The notes beneath the pieces are model-generated. The model was not told where the DNA came from. It searched no databases and saw only the letters and a program-made list of their open reading frames with translations. 64,000 bases of DNA, from positions 496,001 to 560,000 of the forward strand of contig NZ_CP043499.1 in the NCBI RefSeq assembly GCF_009498215.1. The letters run 5' to 3'. This DNA comes from Rhizobium grahamii (GTDB taxonomy: Bacteria; Pseudomonadota; Alphaproteobacteria; Rhizobiales; Rhizobiaceae). Shown piece after piece: positions 17,515-26,436 of the stretch; the first letter of the stretch is position 1, and each line of letters begins with the position of its first letter. Made by a program: the position numbers and the translations under genes.

Positions 17515-17538
17515 AACGGTTACTTTGACCGTTACTTT
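17515..17538. promoter_or_regulatory. Tandem GTAAC-type boxes after the regulator gene
   Basis: Two copies of a box read AACGGTTACTTT (17515-17526) and GACCGTTACTTT (17527-17538), 12 bp apart; on the - strand they read AAAGTAACSGT. They match the GTAAC core upstream of the OMP-MscS and sulfatase genes and may drive an unrecognised transcript in the following gap. Confidence 0.45.
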
Positions 17539-17962
17539 CTTGCGCATTTCGCGCGCTTGGCTCCCCCATGATCCATGAAATTCTCGTCGTGCGAAGAAGC
17601 TGTAACTTTATGTATGGGCTCTTGCGAAGACGTGTTTGGAAAGCGAGGTCGACACGACGCGTAGGCGATTGAACAGGAAGATTTTTCTCGCCGCGGCAAC
17701 TGCCGTCTAGTGGATCGTTTCCCGTCGGTTGGAAAGAGCGACGCCGACGTGACCCTGGCTGGACTTCCCGCGACCGACGATCGGACGGGCAACGAGTTCC
17801 ATTTTCAATCGGCTGCCTCAGCACTTCAATCAGCAGTCCGACGCGGGCCTCGTCGGCTATTATTATGGTCAGGTGCTGGAGATAGTGGGGCCGGCGCGCC
17901 CAAGGCGCCTTCAAGGGCCGCGTGGCGCGCTTGGCGCGACGATCGGCTCACCTTCATGGCCG

Positions 17963-17994
17963 AAGCGGGCGCCGCGATTAGGACGCGCCCGCTT
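17963..17994 (-). terminator. Terminator-like hairpin after the sulfatase gene
   Basis: AAGCGGGCGC (17963-17972) pairs perfectly with GCGCCCGCTT (17985-17994), 17 bases beyond the sulfatase stop. The loop is 12 bases and there is no clear T-run. Confidence 0.45.
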
Positions 17995-18011
17995 TGGTTG
18001 GTGAGGCAGGC

Positions 18012-19651
18012 CTACCGCGCGTTCGCCGGGCTCTGATCCAATGAGCGCATCAAGGCGTCGATCATCTGGTCGACGCTGAAGCTTGCTACGCGCTGGCTCG
18101 GCGGATACTCCCGGAATGTCTGCAGGAATGGAGCTACGCGCCATACGCCGTATTGCACCAGATAGGCGTTCTTCGCGTACCAGTCATAGTACTGGTCTGA
18201 GACAATATCCGCCCGTTCGTATGGATCCATGCGGAGATTGAATGTTTTCGGCGCCCGCAGGCAAGTAAAGGGATTGGCCCAGACTTGCATGCCGCCGGGT
18301 TCCCGCTGCTCGCAGAAGACGAGCTTCCAATCATTGTAGCGATATGCAACCAGATTGCCGTCGTCGTCGAAGTAGTAGAAATCGGACCGTGCGGACTTCG
18401 TGTCCTTGCCGGTCAGATATGGCAGCTGATTGTAGCCGTCGAGATGAACCTTGAACTGGTTGCCACCAATCTGTGTGCCTTTCAAGAGCTTGTCCTTGAT
18501 ATCCGCGTCGCCTGCGGCCGCCACCAATGTCGGGAACCAGTCAAGGCCGGACACCATTTGGTTCGATACTTCACCTGCCTTGATGTGCCCTGGCCAGCGC
18601 ACAAATGCCGGCACGCGGAATGCACCCTCCCAGTTGGTATCCTTCTCGCTTCGGAAGGGGGTGGTCGCGGCGTCCGGCCATGACCACTGGTTGGGGCCGT
18701 TGTCCGTTGTGTAGACGACGATCGTGTTGTCCGCGATCTTCAAGTCGTCGAGTGTCTTCAGCAACTTTCCAACATCGCCATCGTGCTCGATCATCCCGTC
18801 GGCATAGTCGTTGCCCGGCATGCCACTCTGTCCCTGCATGGATTCGCGGACGTGGGTGAAGGCATGCATCCGGGTCGTGTTCATCCAGGTGAAGAAGGGT
18901 TTGCCCGCTTTGGCCTGCCGATCGATGAAGTCGATTGCCGCCGCCGTCGTTTCGTCGTCGATCGTCTCCATGCGCTTGCGGTTGAGCGCACCTGTGTCTT
19001 CGATCTTTCCGTCTGCTGATGCCTTCAGAACACCGCGGGGAGAATTGGTACGAACGAATTCCTGGTCGTCCTTGGATAATAGGGCCGTTCCGGCTCTTCC
19101 TCGGCGTTGAGATGATAAAGGTTGCCGTAGAATTCATCGAAGCCATGCTTGGTCGGGAGAAATTCATTGCGGTCGCCAAGGTGGTTCTTGCCGAACTGGC
19201 CTGTCGCGTAACCGAGCGGCTTGAGCGCCTGTGCGATGGTAATATCGCGCGATTGCAGGCCGACGGTTGCGCCGGGAATGCCGACTTTGCAGAGGCCGGT
19301 TCTAAGGCAAACCTGCCCGGTAATGAATGTCGAGCGACCGGCCGTGCAGGAGTTCTCCGCATAGTAGTCGGTGAACATCATACCCTCCTTGGCCAGGCGG
19401 TCGATGTTGGGTGTCTTATAGCCGAGAACACCAAACGAATAGGCGCTGATGTTCGTCTGGCCGATATCGTCACCGAAGATCACGAGGATGTTCGGTTTGG
19501 AGGAATCTTGCGCCGGAGCGGCGTCTGCGGCCGGCGGCATGGCTGGCGTGGGCTGTTGGGCCATGGATGGCGTCATGAATGTCGATGACGTCAGGGTCAT
19601 CGCCAGTGCGGCGGTGGTGCTGAGAAGTCTTGTGGCGATTCTCCGGGTCAT
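18012..19651 (-). pseudogene. Periplasmic type I sulfatase (arylsulfatase family), one-base frameshift
   Basis: Sulfate-ester hydrolase of the formylglycine type, ~546 residues when corrected. From the ATG at 19651 (AAGGAG upstream) it has a signal peptide (TRLLSTTAALAMTLTSS) and the metal-binding start NILVIFGDDIGQTN (Asp61, Asp62). The active-site motif is SCTAGRSTF, with Cys102 as the residue converted to formylglycine: a C-x-A-x-R rather than the commoner C-x-P-x-R. The frame breaks after ERPYYP at ~19072 (CCAAGG on the coding strand); one extra A restores KDDQEFVRTNSPRGVLKAS and runs into the C-terminal part (ETIDDETTAAAIDFID) ending at 18012. GTAAC boxes precede it. No maturation enzyme gene is in the window. 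Confidence 0.87.
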
Positions 19652-19776
19652 GGCGTTCTCCTTGAGATCCGGTCGTTCAGCATTCTGCTCTCCTTGTGGT
19701 CGGCACGCGTGGCCGTTGCCGGAGCGGCTTGTCGCTTTCGACAAGGAGATTTGAACGTCTTTCGCTCGCGCGTAAG

Positions 19777-19812
19777 TACGTAACGGTAAATGCCGATGTA
19801 ACGAGGTTACAG
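19777..19812. promoter_or_regulatory. Two GTAAC-type boxes upstream of the sulfatase gene
   Basis: TACGTAACGGTAAA (19777-19790) is 13/14 identical to the box at 15305-15318, and TGTAACGAGGTTACAG (19797-19812) is a near-perfect palindrome with the same core. They lie 126-161 bp upstream of the sulfatase start. Confidence 0.6.
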
Positions 19813-19897
19813 AAGGCTGCAGGCGCGCTTGGGAGAGCGCCTTGTAACCCGCATTTTGGCGCGTCTATTCACGCGTTCGCTCGCGTCTTGCACTGCT

Positions 19898-20860
19898 TCA
19901 ACGAGGGAGCAGTCCAAAGCGGTGAGCCTCGTCCAGAAAGTGTCTGACCGAGGAGGGCTGCCATTTTCGGCCGCCGCGCGCTGGAACCTCGCCCATCTTA
20001 TCCAGTTGCGCTGCGATGCCGCGCAGCGAGAGTGTCGGGTCGGCAATCGCGACGGCAGCCACGAGCTTCATCAATCGATCCTCGGGGATTCGACGGCTGG
20101 AACGGGCAAGCAGTTCCGGATCGGCGTGCTTCTCGCGCACCATCCTATGGACCGCACGCCGAAGTCGCTCCACCGTCCAGTCTTGCCCACGCCGATTGAG
20201 AATGAGCGCAATGTTTTCCCAGCTGTGCTGCGGGCGCAGTTGCTGGACAACTGGCAGCCAACTCTCCGATGACGATTGCAGGTCGTCGAGATAGGCTTTT
20301 TCGCGCGCTCTCGATATTGCTGCCCGTGCTTCTGGCAGCCCATCCCGCAGGCCCGGATTGCCAGCGAGTTTGCCTTTCGCTTTCGCGGCCTTCATGCCGG
20401 CCCTTGTGCGCTCCGCCGTGACCGATCGGTCGAGCCTGACAATGGCGCCAAGGACCTCCAGCGCAAACATGCCTTGCGACGTCGCGGTATCGATCGGGTC
20501 GTGCAGCGATCGAAAATGAATTCCCCGCGCCAATAGGCGCACTATCAGCTGTAGGAGGTTCGCCGCTGATTGGCCGAGCCGGTCGAGGTTCGTGACGACA
20601 AGCGTTTCGCCTTCCGTGAGTTCGCTCAAGACCTTCTCAAGCACAGGCCGATTGTCGGACGTCCCGGAGGCATGATCCTGACGAATTTGATCGCAGCCGG
20701 CGGCGCGCAATTCCGCCACCTGTGTATCGGTTCGATGCGCGTCGGGCGAAATACGGGCATAGCCGACGAGGCGCCGCGAGGGAGGCTCGGCGCCTCCTGA
20801 GGCGTCTTCTGTCTTGGCTGTCTCGACTCTCATCATTTTTAGATACAGGCAAATGAGCAC
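19898..20860 (-). CDS. Serine recombinase (resolvase/invertase family)
   Basis: 320-residue site-specific recombinase. The catalytic domain shows LVGYARISPDAHRTDTQVAE with the nucleophile at about Ser38, VVTNLDRLGQSAANLLQLI, and VTAERTRAGMKAAKAKGKLA, which carries the conserved E-R pair before the long helix. The C-terminal ~150 residues are helix-turn-helix-like (IALILNRRGQDWTVERLRRA; LSLRGIAAQLDK) and longer than in classical 180-200-residue resolvases. An internal start (MMRVETAK at 20836/20833) is possible. It stands alone; no terminal inverted repeats or transposase were seen nearby, so it may be a chromosomal resolvase-like protein or the remnant of an element. Confidence 0.85.
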   Translation of the reverse strand: MLICLYLKMMRVETAKTEDASGGAEPPSRRLVGYARISPDAHRTDTQVAELRAAGCDQIRQDHASGTSDNRPVLEKVLSELTEGETLVVTNLDRLGQSAANLLQLIVRLLARGIHFRSLHDPIDTATSQGMFALEVLGAIVRLDRSVTAERTRAGMKAAKAKGKLAGNPGLRDGLPEARAAISRAREKAYLDDLQSSSESWLPVVQQLRPQHSWENIALILNRRGQDWTVERLRRAVHRMVREKHADPELLARSSRRIPEDRLMKLVAAVAIADPTLSLRGIAAQLDKMGEVPARGGRKWQPSSVRHFLDEAHRFGLLPR

Positions 20861-21019
20861 ACTTCAAAATGACTGTTCGTCAGTGCGCTGTGCTTATAAT
20901 AGACCAACGACGGGAAAATCGTCGTCTGACGCTGTACGTGCCGAATTCCGAACCCCAATGTCTTGCATGCGTCCGAAAGGTTGGTACGTTGTTTTCGACG
21001 TCGCAACCATTTGTTTCGT

Positions 21020-21421
21020 ATGGATCTTTTCATGAAGAATGCTTTCAATCCGGCCTCCGTGCGCAAGCCGTTCGGCAACTACAACCATGGTCTGCTTGTG
21101 CCCCCTGGCGCGTCGCTTCTTGTGACATCGGGACAGCTCGGGATCAGCGTGGATGATGTGATTCCCGCGGATGTGACCGCGCAGGCAGAGCTGTGCTTCA
21201 AGGCAATTGACGCGATCCTCGATGAAGCCGGTATGACATTTGCCGATGTCATCCGCATCTCCGGTTTTGTCACCCGGAGAGAGGACTTTCCCGCCTACAT
21301 GGCGGTGCGCGATCGGTTCACGCTCGATCCCAAGCCGGTCTCGACGCTGATCATCGTTGGCGGGTTTACGCGGCCGGAGTTTCTGGTCGAGGTCGAGGTG
21401 ACCGCCGCCAAGGTGATCTGA
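21020..21421 (+). CDS. RidA/YjgF family protein
   Basis: Small RidA-fold protein of 133 residues (129 if the ATG at 21032 is used; both have weak ribosome-binding sites). The family normally starts close to KNAFNP, so upstream in-frame starts are rejected. Seen: LLVTSGQLGI, AELCFKAIDAILDEAGMTFADVIRISGFVT and EVEVTAAKVI. The arginine that binds the carboxylate in true RidA enzymes (usually in an R-x-C/V motif near the end) is not seen; the end reads FLVEVEVTAAK, so it may belong to another subgroup. It is divergent from the recombinase and converges on the catabolic operon at 21441, whose products may yield reactive enamines. Confidence 0.83.
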   Translation: MDLFMKNAFNPASVRKPFGNYNHGLLVPPGASLLVTSGQLGISVDDVIPADVTAQAELCFKAIDAILDEAGMTFADVIRISGFVTRREDFPAYMAVRDRFTLDPKPVSTLIIVGGFTRPEFLVEVEVTAAKVI

Positions 21422-21440
21422 TCAGAGGGGCAGTCTCGCG

Positions 21441-22022
21441 TCAGAACCGTTCCATCGCCGCCTTCACCCTGCCGAGGAAGGCAGCTCGTGTCTGGTCGGT
21501 GCAGTTGTTCATGTCGTAGTGAGCGAGAAAGGTCACCGGCCGTACTGGGTTAATCTGCGCGCGCAGCACGCGCTTGACGATCTTCTTCGGCGGATTGCCG
21601 GCGACGAAGGCACGGAACGGTGTCGCGCCGTAGGTCAACACAGCGCCGAGCTTGCGGATATGGCGGAGCCTGGATTCGACCTTGCCGTCGACGAGCTCGA
21701 AGGAGACGCCCGGTAGCCAGACGCGGTCGAAATAGCCCTTCAGGATGGCGGGAAAGCCGAAATTCCAGACCGGCGTGACGATCACCAGGCCTTCCGCGGC
21801 TTTCAGCCGGTCGACGTAGCCTTTCACCAGCTCCGTATTCTCGGGATAGTCGTGGTAGATCAACCTGTCGCGGCGAGACAGGACCGGGTCGAAATCTTCC
21901 GCATAAAGATTGCAGTCATCGACCTCATGACCTGCGGCCTTCAGGCTTTCCAGCGTCTGGCGGTAAAGCGCGTTGCCATAGCTTGATTCCACCGGATGCG
22001 AGTGAAGGACGAGAACTCTCAC
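21441..22022 (-). CDS. Flavodoxin-fold NAD(P)H dehydrogenase (quinone)-like protein
   Basis: 193-residue flavoprotein of the Flavodoxin_2/NQO family, likely using FMN or FAD to pass electrons from NAD(P)H. The GTG at 22022 is chosen because it overlaps the stop of the upstream FAD-oxidase gene (GTGA) and starts the first beta strand (VRVLVLHSHPVESSYGNALY). FYD-type features include EGLVIVTPVWNFGFPAILKG and YFDRVWLPG. A longer reading from 22307 lies inside the neighbour. It is the last gene of a leftward operon of uptake and catabolism of an unknown nitrogen compound. Confidence 0.85.
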   Translation of the reverse strand: MRVLVLHSHPVESSYGNALYRQTLESLKAAGHEVDDCNLYAEDFDPVLSRRDRLIYHDYPENTELVKGYVDRLKAAEGLVIVTPVWNFGFPAILKGYFDRVWLPGVSFELVDGKVESRLRHIRKLGAVLTYGATPFRAFVAGNPPKKIVKRVLRAQINPVRPVTFLAHYDMNNCTDQTRAAFLGRVKAAMERF

Positions 22023-23428
22023 GAGGCCTCCATCACGGCGGCCAGCCCGGGGAAGAGGTAGTTCTTGCCCGCGGCGAAGTCGAAGTTCGGGTTCTCCCAG
22101 GCGATCATCTTGCCGGGGTTCAGCAAACCCTGCGGATCTGTCTCGTGCTTGAAGGCCAGCTGCACCTTGTCCGTCTGCTTCATGCCGCCTTCTTCCAGGG
22201 TGTAGCGATGCGGATTGAAGATCGGGCATCCGTGGTCCTGGTGGATCTTTATGATCTCCTCGAGGCGCTCCTCGCTCGTGTAGCGCACCAATGGCAGCCC
22301 GGAGCACTGGATCTGGCCGTCGAACTTGATGAATTCGAGATGGCCGGGTACCTCGTCGCCGAAGATCTCAACCATCTTGGCTACCTTCGCCACATGGTCC
22401 GGGCCCGGGTACTGGACCTGCAGGTAAGTGAAAGTGGGATCGACCTTGAGCGCCCGCAACGTCGTGTGGTTCCAGGCAAGCTCATAGGCGTGCGGAATAC
22501 CCTTCATGCTCTCGACCTTGTCGGAGCGGAAGATGATCTCGCCCTTCTGGGCCGCGGTGAAGGCGCTGAAGGCATCCATCGCGTGCGGTGCGATCATCAG
22601 CACGACGACCGACTGGCCTTGGCGAATATAGGGTTTGTGCCGCGTGAAGTATTCGTGCGGGATGGGTGCCGCGATCGGCGCAATCTCCTTGACGAGAATG
22701 CCGTTGCACTTTGCCAGCGCGTCCGAGTAGCGCACCGCCGCCATGAAGTCGTCGTAGCCCACCAGCACATCGACCCAGTCATAGGCCGGTGCGAGCGGCA
22801 TCTCGATTTCGGTAATGATACCGTTGGTGCCATAGGCGTGGCTGACCTTCTGCAGGTCCCAACCGGTGAGATCGAGCACCCGTGGCTCGGCCTCCATGGT
22901 AACGACGCGCAGGCGGATGATGTTGCCGATATCGCGAAGCCCGCCCCAGGTGATCGAGCCGACGCCGCCCGATCCGCCGGCAATGAAGCCGCCGATCGTC
23001 GCGGTTTGCGCGGTCGACGGATGGAAGCGCAGCTCCTGGCCCGAGTGGGCCTTGGTCTGTTTGTCGAGCTGGGCGATCACGATGCCGGGCTCGCAGATCA
23101 CGCGCCCCGGATGGATCTCCTTGATCTTGTCCATCGCCGCGAGGTTGAGAACGATGCCGCCGGAGAGTGGCATGGCCTGGCCGTAATTGCCGGTGCCGGC
23201 GCCCCGCGGCGTTACCGGCACGCCATGGGCGAAGGCCACCTTGAGGGTCTGGATTACTTCTGCCTCGTTCTTCGGCGTCACGACCAGATCGGCAGTCACG
23301 CCATCGAGCTGCGCCTTCAGGATCGGCGAGTACCAATAGAAATCGCGGCTTTTCTGACGAACGAGCGCCGGATTGTCCTCGATGGCGATGCCTTCGAGTT
23401 CCTTCTTGATCTTCAGATAATCCGGCAT
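22019..23428 (-). CDS. FAD-binding oxidase/dehydrogenase (PCMH/GlcD-like)
   Basis: 469-residue FAD-dependent oxidoreductase of the VAO/PCMH superfamily. FAD-binding motifs TPRGAGTGNYGQAMPL and FHPSTAQTATIGGFIAGGSG are seen in the first half, a substrate domain in the second, and the typical GLLNPGKMI near the C-terminus. The start is the ATG at 23428, which overlaps the end of the amidohydrolase gene region (stop at 23430), consistent with coupling; extra upstream codons lie within the neighbour. It probably oxidises an alpha-hydroxy acid, aldehyde or amine intermediate made by the amidohydrolase, but the substrate cannot be read from sequence. Confidence 0.85.
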   Translation of the reverse strand: MPDYLKIKKELEGIAIEDNPALVRQKSRDFYWYSPILKAQLDGVTADLVVTPKNEAEVIQTLKVAFAHGVPVTPRGAGTGNYGQAMPLSGGIVLNLAAMDKIKEIHPGRVICEPGIVIAQLDKQTKAHSGQELRFHPSTAQTATIGGFIAGGSGGVGSITWGGLRDIGNIIRLRVVTMEAEPRVLDLTGWDLQKVSHAYGTNGIITEIEMPLAPAYDWVDVLVGYDDFMAAVRYSDALAKCNGILVKEIAPIAAPIPHEYFTRHKPYIRQGQSVVVLMIAPHAMDAFSAFTAAQKGEIIFRSDKVESMKGIPHAYELAWNHTTLRALKVDPTFTYLQVQYPGPDHVAKVAKMVEIFGDEVPGHLEFIKFDGQIQCSGLPLVRYTSEERLEEIIKIHQDHGCPIFNPHRYTLEEGGMKQTDKVQLAFKHETDPQGLLNPGKMIAWENPNFDFAAGKNYLFPGLAAVMEAS

Positions 23429-23429
23429 G

Positions 23430-24743
23430 TCAGGCTCCAACGACGCTATCGAGTTCACGGTAATCAGGCAGGCTGCGGTCGATAACCTTGCCGCGGCGAA
23501 GCACGACGCGGTCAGACTGCGGGCGGGACAGAAATTCGCTCCAGCGACGGGCGCCGAAGAGCACGAGATCGGCAGGCCGGCCGATGCCGATGCGACCCAT
23601 GTCGGGGCGCCCGGCGATGTCGGCAGGTGAGGTGGTAACGACGCGCGCGGCCGTATCCAGCGGATGATCGAGATGAAGAATGCGCACCGCTTCGCGGAAC
23701 ACTTCGACTGCATCGAGATCGCCATAGGCGTAGAAGGGATCACGCGTGTTGTCGGATGCGACCGCCGTGGTGACGCCGGCTGCCGCGAGCTCCTTGAAGA
23801 GTGTCACCCCGCGCCAGCGCGGTGTCCGGTTCGGATAGCGATCTTGCAGGTAGGCATTGCACATCGGCAGCGAAATGATCGAGATGCCGGCTTTGGCAAC
23901 CAGCTCGACGGTCCGCTCGGCAACGCCGTCGTCCTGTCTTGCCAGCGAGCAGCAGTGGCCTGCCGTCACCTTGCCGACGAAGCGGTTGCGAAGAACGGCC
24001 TCGGCGATCGCCTTCAAGGTCTCCGCGCCGGGATCATCCGTTTCGTCGACATGAAGATCGACGTCGAGACCGTTCTCGGCCGCCGCATGAAAAAGTGTGT
24101 CGAGCTGTGTTGCGAGGTTCGGGCCCATCTTGGTGACACCGCCGATCAGTCCGGCCGCATCGCGAATGACCGCGACGAGATCGGCGAAATAGGCCTCGTC
24201 GGCCATGTCGTCCATCGGGAAGAGGGCGACGGCCTGGAGGGCGATCTTGTCCTTCCAGGCTTCGCGCATTTCGGCGAAGACCTCGAAGGAAATCCTGTGC
24301 TGGGGGGCAGCGGAGTCCAGATGCGTGCGGATCAGGCTCGTCCCGTGCGCATAGGCGGAGCGAAGCGCGAACTCCATCCGCTTGCGCACGTCGTCGGCCG
24401 ACCAATGCGCCTCGCGGTCGGCGCCCACGGCCTGCAGCGCGCCCATGAACGTTCCGTCGGGGTTGCTGCTGCGTCCCCAGATGTGCCCCTTGTCGAGATG
24501 CGTGTGCACGTCGGCAAAGCAAGGCCAGACCATGCCTTCGCGGAGATCGGATTTCGCCAGTTCCAGGGGAGCGCTGCCGGCCGGCAGGATCGCAGCGACA
24601 AGGCCGTTTTCGATGACGATATCGGCTCGCACGAGGCCCTCGATTGCCGGCGCGTTGAAACCTTCGACGGCAATCGCTGGCAGCGTCGCATTGCTCAGCA
24701 CGAAACGACCGGCATTCGGAGGTGACATGAAGGAGTATGTCAT
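23430..24743 (-). CDS. Amidohydrolase of the cytosine deaminase/AtzC type
   Basis: 437-residue metal-dependent hydrolase. Metal ligands are visible in DVHTHLDKGH, LHVDETDD, TAGHCCSLA and VASDNTRDP, the order found in cytosine deaminase and N-alkylammelide hydrolases. Such enzymes deaminate or deacylate N-heterocycles, including pyrimidines, creatinine and triazines. Its start shares a base with the permease stop, and the FAD-oxidase gene starts two bases before its stop, so it is deep in the operon. Together with the ABC importer it points to a cyclic or N-rich growth substrate. Confidence 0.87.
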   Translation of the reverse strand: MTYSFMSPPNAGRFVLSNATLPAIAVEGFNAPAIEGLVRADIVIENGLVAAILPAGSAPLELAKSDLREGMVWPCFADVHTHLDKGHIWGRSSNPDGTFMGALQAVGADREAHWSADDVRKRMEFALRSAYAHGTSLIRTHLDSAAPQHRISFEVFAEMREAWKDKIALQAVALFPMDDMADEAYFADLVAVIRDAAGLIGGVTKMGPNLATQLDTLFHAAAENGLDVDLHVDETDDPGAETLKAIAEAVLRNRFVGKVTAGHCCSLARQDDGVAERTVELVAKAGISIISLPMCNAYLQDRYPNRTPRWRGVTLFKELAAAGVTTAVASDNTRDPFYAYGDLDAVEVFREAVRILHLDHPLDTAARVVTTSPADIAGRPDMGRIGIGRPADLVLFGARRWSEFLSRPQSDRVVLRRGKVIDRSLPDYRELDSVVGA

Positions 24744-25588
24744 CAGTTTTCCCGCTTGAGGCTGCTCTCATGCCAGCGATGCAGGCTGAGCCAGGAGATG
24801 AAGGACGTGATCGCGAAAATCGCCACTCCGAGCAGCGAGAGCATCAGGAGCGCTGCGAAGAGGCGAGGGATGTTCATGCGGTACTGTGCTTCCAGGAGCC
24901 GGAAGGCGAGGCCGGAGCCGGCGCCCGCCGAACCGGCAGCGAATTCGGCGACTACGGCAGCAATCAGCGCAAGCCCTCCGCCGATGCGCAGGCCCGTCAT
25001 GAAATAGGGCTGTGCCGCCGGCAGCTTCAGATAGAGCAGCGTTTGCCAGCGCGAGGCGCCATAGAGCTCGAACAGGTTGATCAGATTGTGATCGACGCTT
25101 TTCAGACCCTGCACCATGTTGGAGAGGATCGGAAAGAAGGCGACGAGAAAGGCGCAGATCAGCAGCGCCACCTGCGTCGATGGCGCGTAAATCAGGATCA
25201 GCGGCGAGATCGCGACAATCGGCGTGACCTGCAGGATGACGGCAAGCGGATAGAAGGCGATCTCGATCCAGCGCGATTGCACGAGGAAGACGGCAAAGCC
25301 GACTCCGCCGACAAGTGCCAGCAGCAGTGACATCAAGGTGATCTTGGTCGTTACCCAAAGTGCGGGCGCAAGCGTTCCCCAATCGCTGATAAAGGCAGCG
25401 GCGACCGCGCTGGGGCCAGGCAGAATGTATGGCGCCACGCCGGAGAGTTTGACATACAGCGCCCAGACAGCGACGAGAACAGCGACAGTCGCAAACGGCA
25501 CGACAATCCGCAGCGCAAGGTCACGTCGTTTCGCCGTCATCGGGTTCGGCAATGCAGCCGCGGAGGCATCGGCAGTATCGGCGCTCAT
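24743..25588 (-). CDS. ABC transporter permease, SsuC/TauC/ThiX type
   Basis: 281-residue inner-membrane permease with about six helices and the EAA-loop-type sequence FELYGASRWQTLLYLKLPAA. This class imports nitrate, sulfonates and pyrimidine-like compounds. The start overlaps the ATPase stop by four bases and the stop overlaps the amidohydrolase start. A C-terminal WHESSLKREN tail ends it. Confidence 0.9.
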   Translation of the reverse strand: MSADTADASAAALPNPMTAKRRDLALRIVVPFATVAVLVAVWALYVKLSGVAPYILPGPSAVAAAFISDWGTLAPALWVTTKITLMSLLLALVGGVGFAVFLVQSRWIEIAFYPLAVILQVTPIVAISPLILIYAPSTQVALLICAFLVAFFPILSNMVQGLKSVDHNLINLFELYGASRWQTLLYLKLPAAQPYFMTGLRIGGGLALIAAVVAEFAAGSAGAGSGLAFRLLEAQYRMNIPRLFAALLMLSLLGVAIFAITSFISWLSLHRWHESSLKREN

Positions 25589-26411
25589 GCGTTCTCCTTT
25601 GCGGCGTTGATGGCGCCGATCAACGAGCGAGAGACAGTTTCGCAGGCCTGACGATACTCTTCAGAGGTGCGATAATAGGCGTCCCGCTTAAGGCTGGTCA
25701 CCAACGGCAGATCGGCGTGAACACGTCCCGGGCGCGCCTTCATGACGACGATGCGGTTTGAGAGGTAGGCCGACTCGAAGACGGAATGAGTGACGAAAAT
25801 CACTGTGATCCCCGTTTCCTTCCAGAGGCGCAGGACATCGTCATTGAGCTTCTGGCGGGTGATTTCGTCGAGCGCTGCAAAGGGCTCGTCCATCAGCAGC
25901 AGTTTCGGTTTTGTAACCAATGCGCGTGCAATGGATACGCGCATTTTCATTCCGCCGGAGAGTTCGCGCGGATAGGCTTCGGCAAAATCCTGCAGCCCGA
26001 CCGTGGTCAGGACTTTCAAGATGTCCTCGCGCGCCGCGGTCTTCGATATGCCCGGAGCTTCAGGGGAAGGTGGACGTTGTCAAAGACGTTCTTCCACGGC
26101 ATCAACGTCGGCTCCTGAAAGACGAAGCTGATGTCGCCCTCCGGCAGACCGCGTGCGTTGATGCGTGAACTCGGCCAGTCGATGGTGCCGGACGAGATGT
26201 CGCCAAGGCCGGCAATGATGCGCAGCGCCGTCGATTTTCCGCATCCCGACGGTCCGAGAAGGCTGATGAATTCGCCGCTCTCGACCGTCAGCGACATCCC
26301 CGACAGGGCGACCGTGCCACTGGAGAAGACCTTTGAGACGGATTGCATGGAGACAAGCGGTCTCTTGCGCGCGTCCTTGTTGGCAGAAATCTGAAGTGAG
26401 GCTGGAAGCAT
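25585..26411 (-). pseudogene. ABC transporter ATPase, SsuB/TauB type, one-base frameshift
   Basis: Single-domain ATPase energising the adjacent SsuC/TauC-type permease. From 26411 the first part has Walker A GPSGCGKSTALRIIAG and VFQEPTLMPW up to LPLKLR; the rest resumes in another frame with signature LSGGMKMRVSIARAL, Walker B LLLMDEPFAALD and H-loop THSVFESAYL, ending at 25585. Adding one base at the CCC run on the + strand (26051-26053) restores LRGISKTAAREDILKVLTTV and a ~275-residue protein of normal length. A homopolymer undercall is the simplest reason. The operon neighbours on both sides are intact. Confidence 0.86.
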
Positions 26412-26436
26412 CGCCTGTCTCTCTCATGAGGGGGCT

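Larger units (their letters stand above)
17502..18011. other. Gene-free region with GTAAC repeats and possible gene remnant
   Basis: About 510 bases without a convincing gene. On the + strand a TTG at 17669 opens a signal-peptide-like stretch (LNRKIFLAAATAV) that meets a stop at 17708. About 110 bases on, another + frame reads FNRLPQHFNQQSDAGLVGYY, which looks protein-like. A broken or frameshifted exported-protein gene is possible. The longer frame at 17710-18036 has biased composition and no start signal, and was not called. Confidence 0.4.

Noticed and set aside
17710..18036. 108-codon open frame after the membrane regulator
   Set aside because: No ribosome-binding site, composition unlike its neighbours and overlap with the sulfatase end; the gap was described as non-coding or a remnant instead.
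19652..21019. Transposon or genomic island around the serine recombinase
   Set aside because: No terminal repeats, target duplication, tRNA gene or cargo genes were visible.
21983..23485. 500-codon open frame on the + strand opposite the FAD oxidase
   Set aside because: Composition is that of an antisense frame in GC-rich DNA; the opposite strand encodes a clear FAD-binding enzyme with known motifs.
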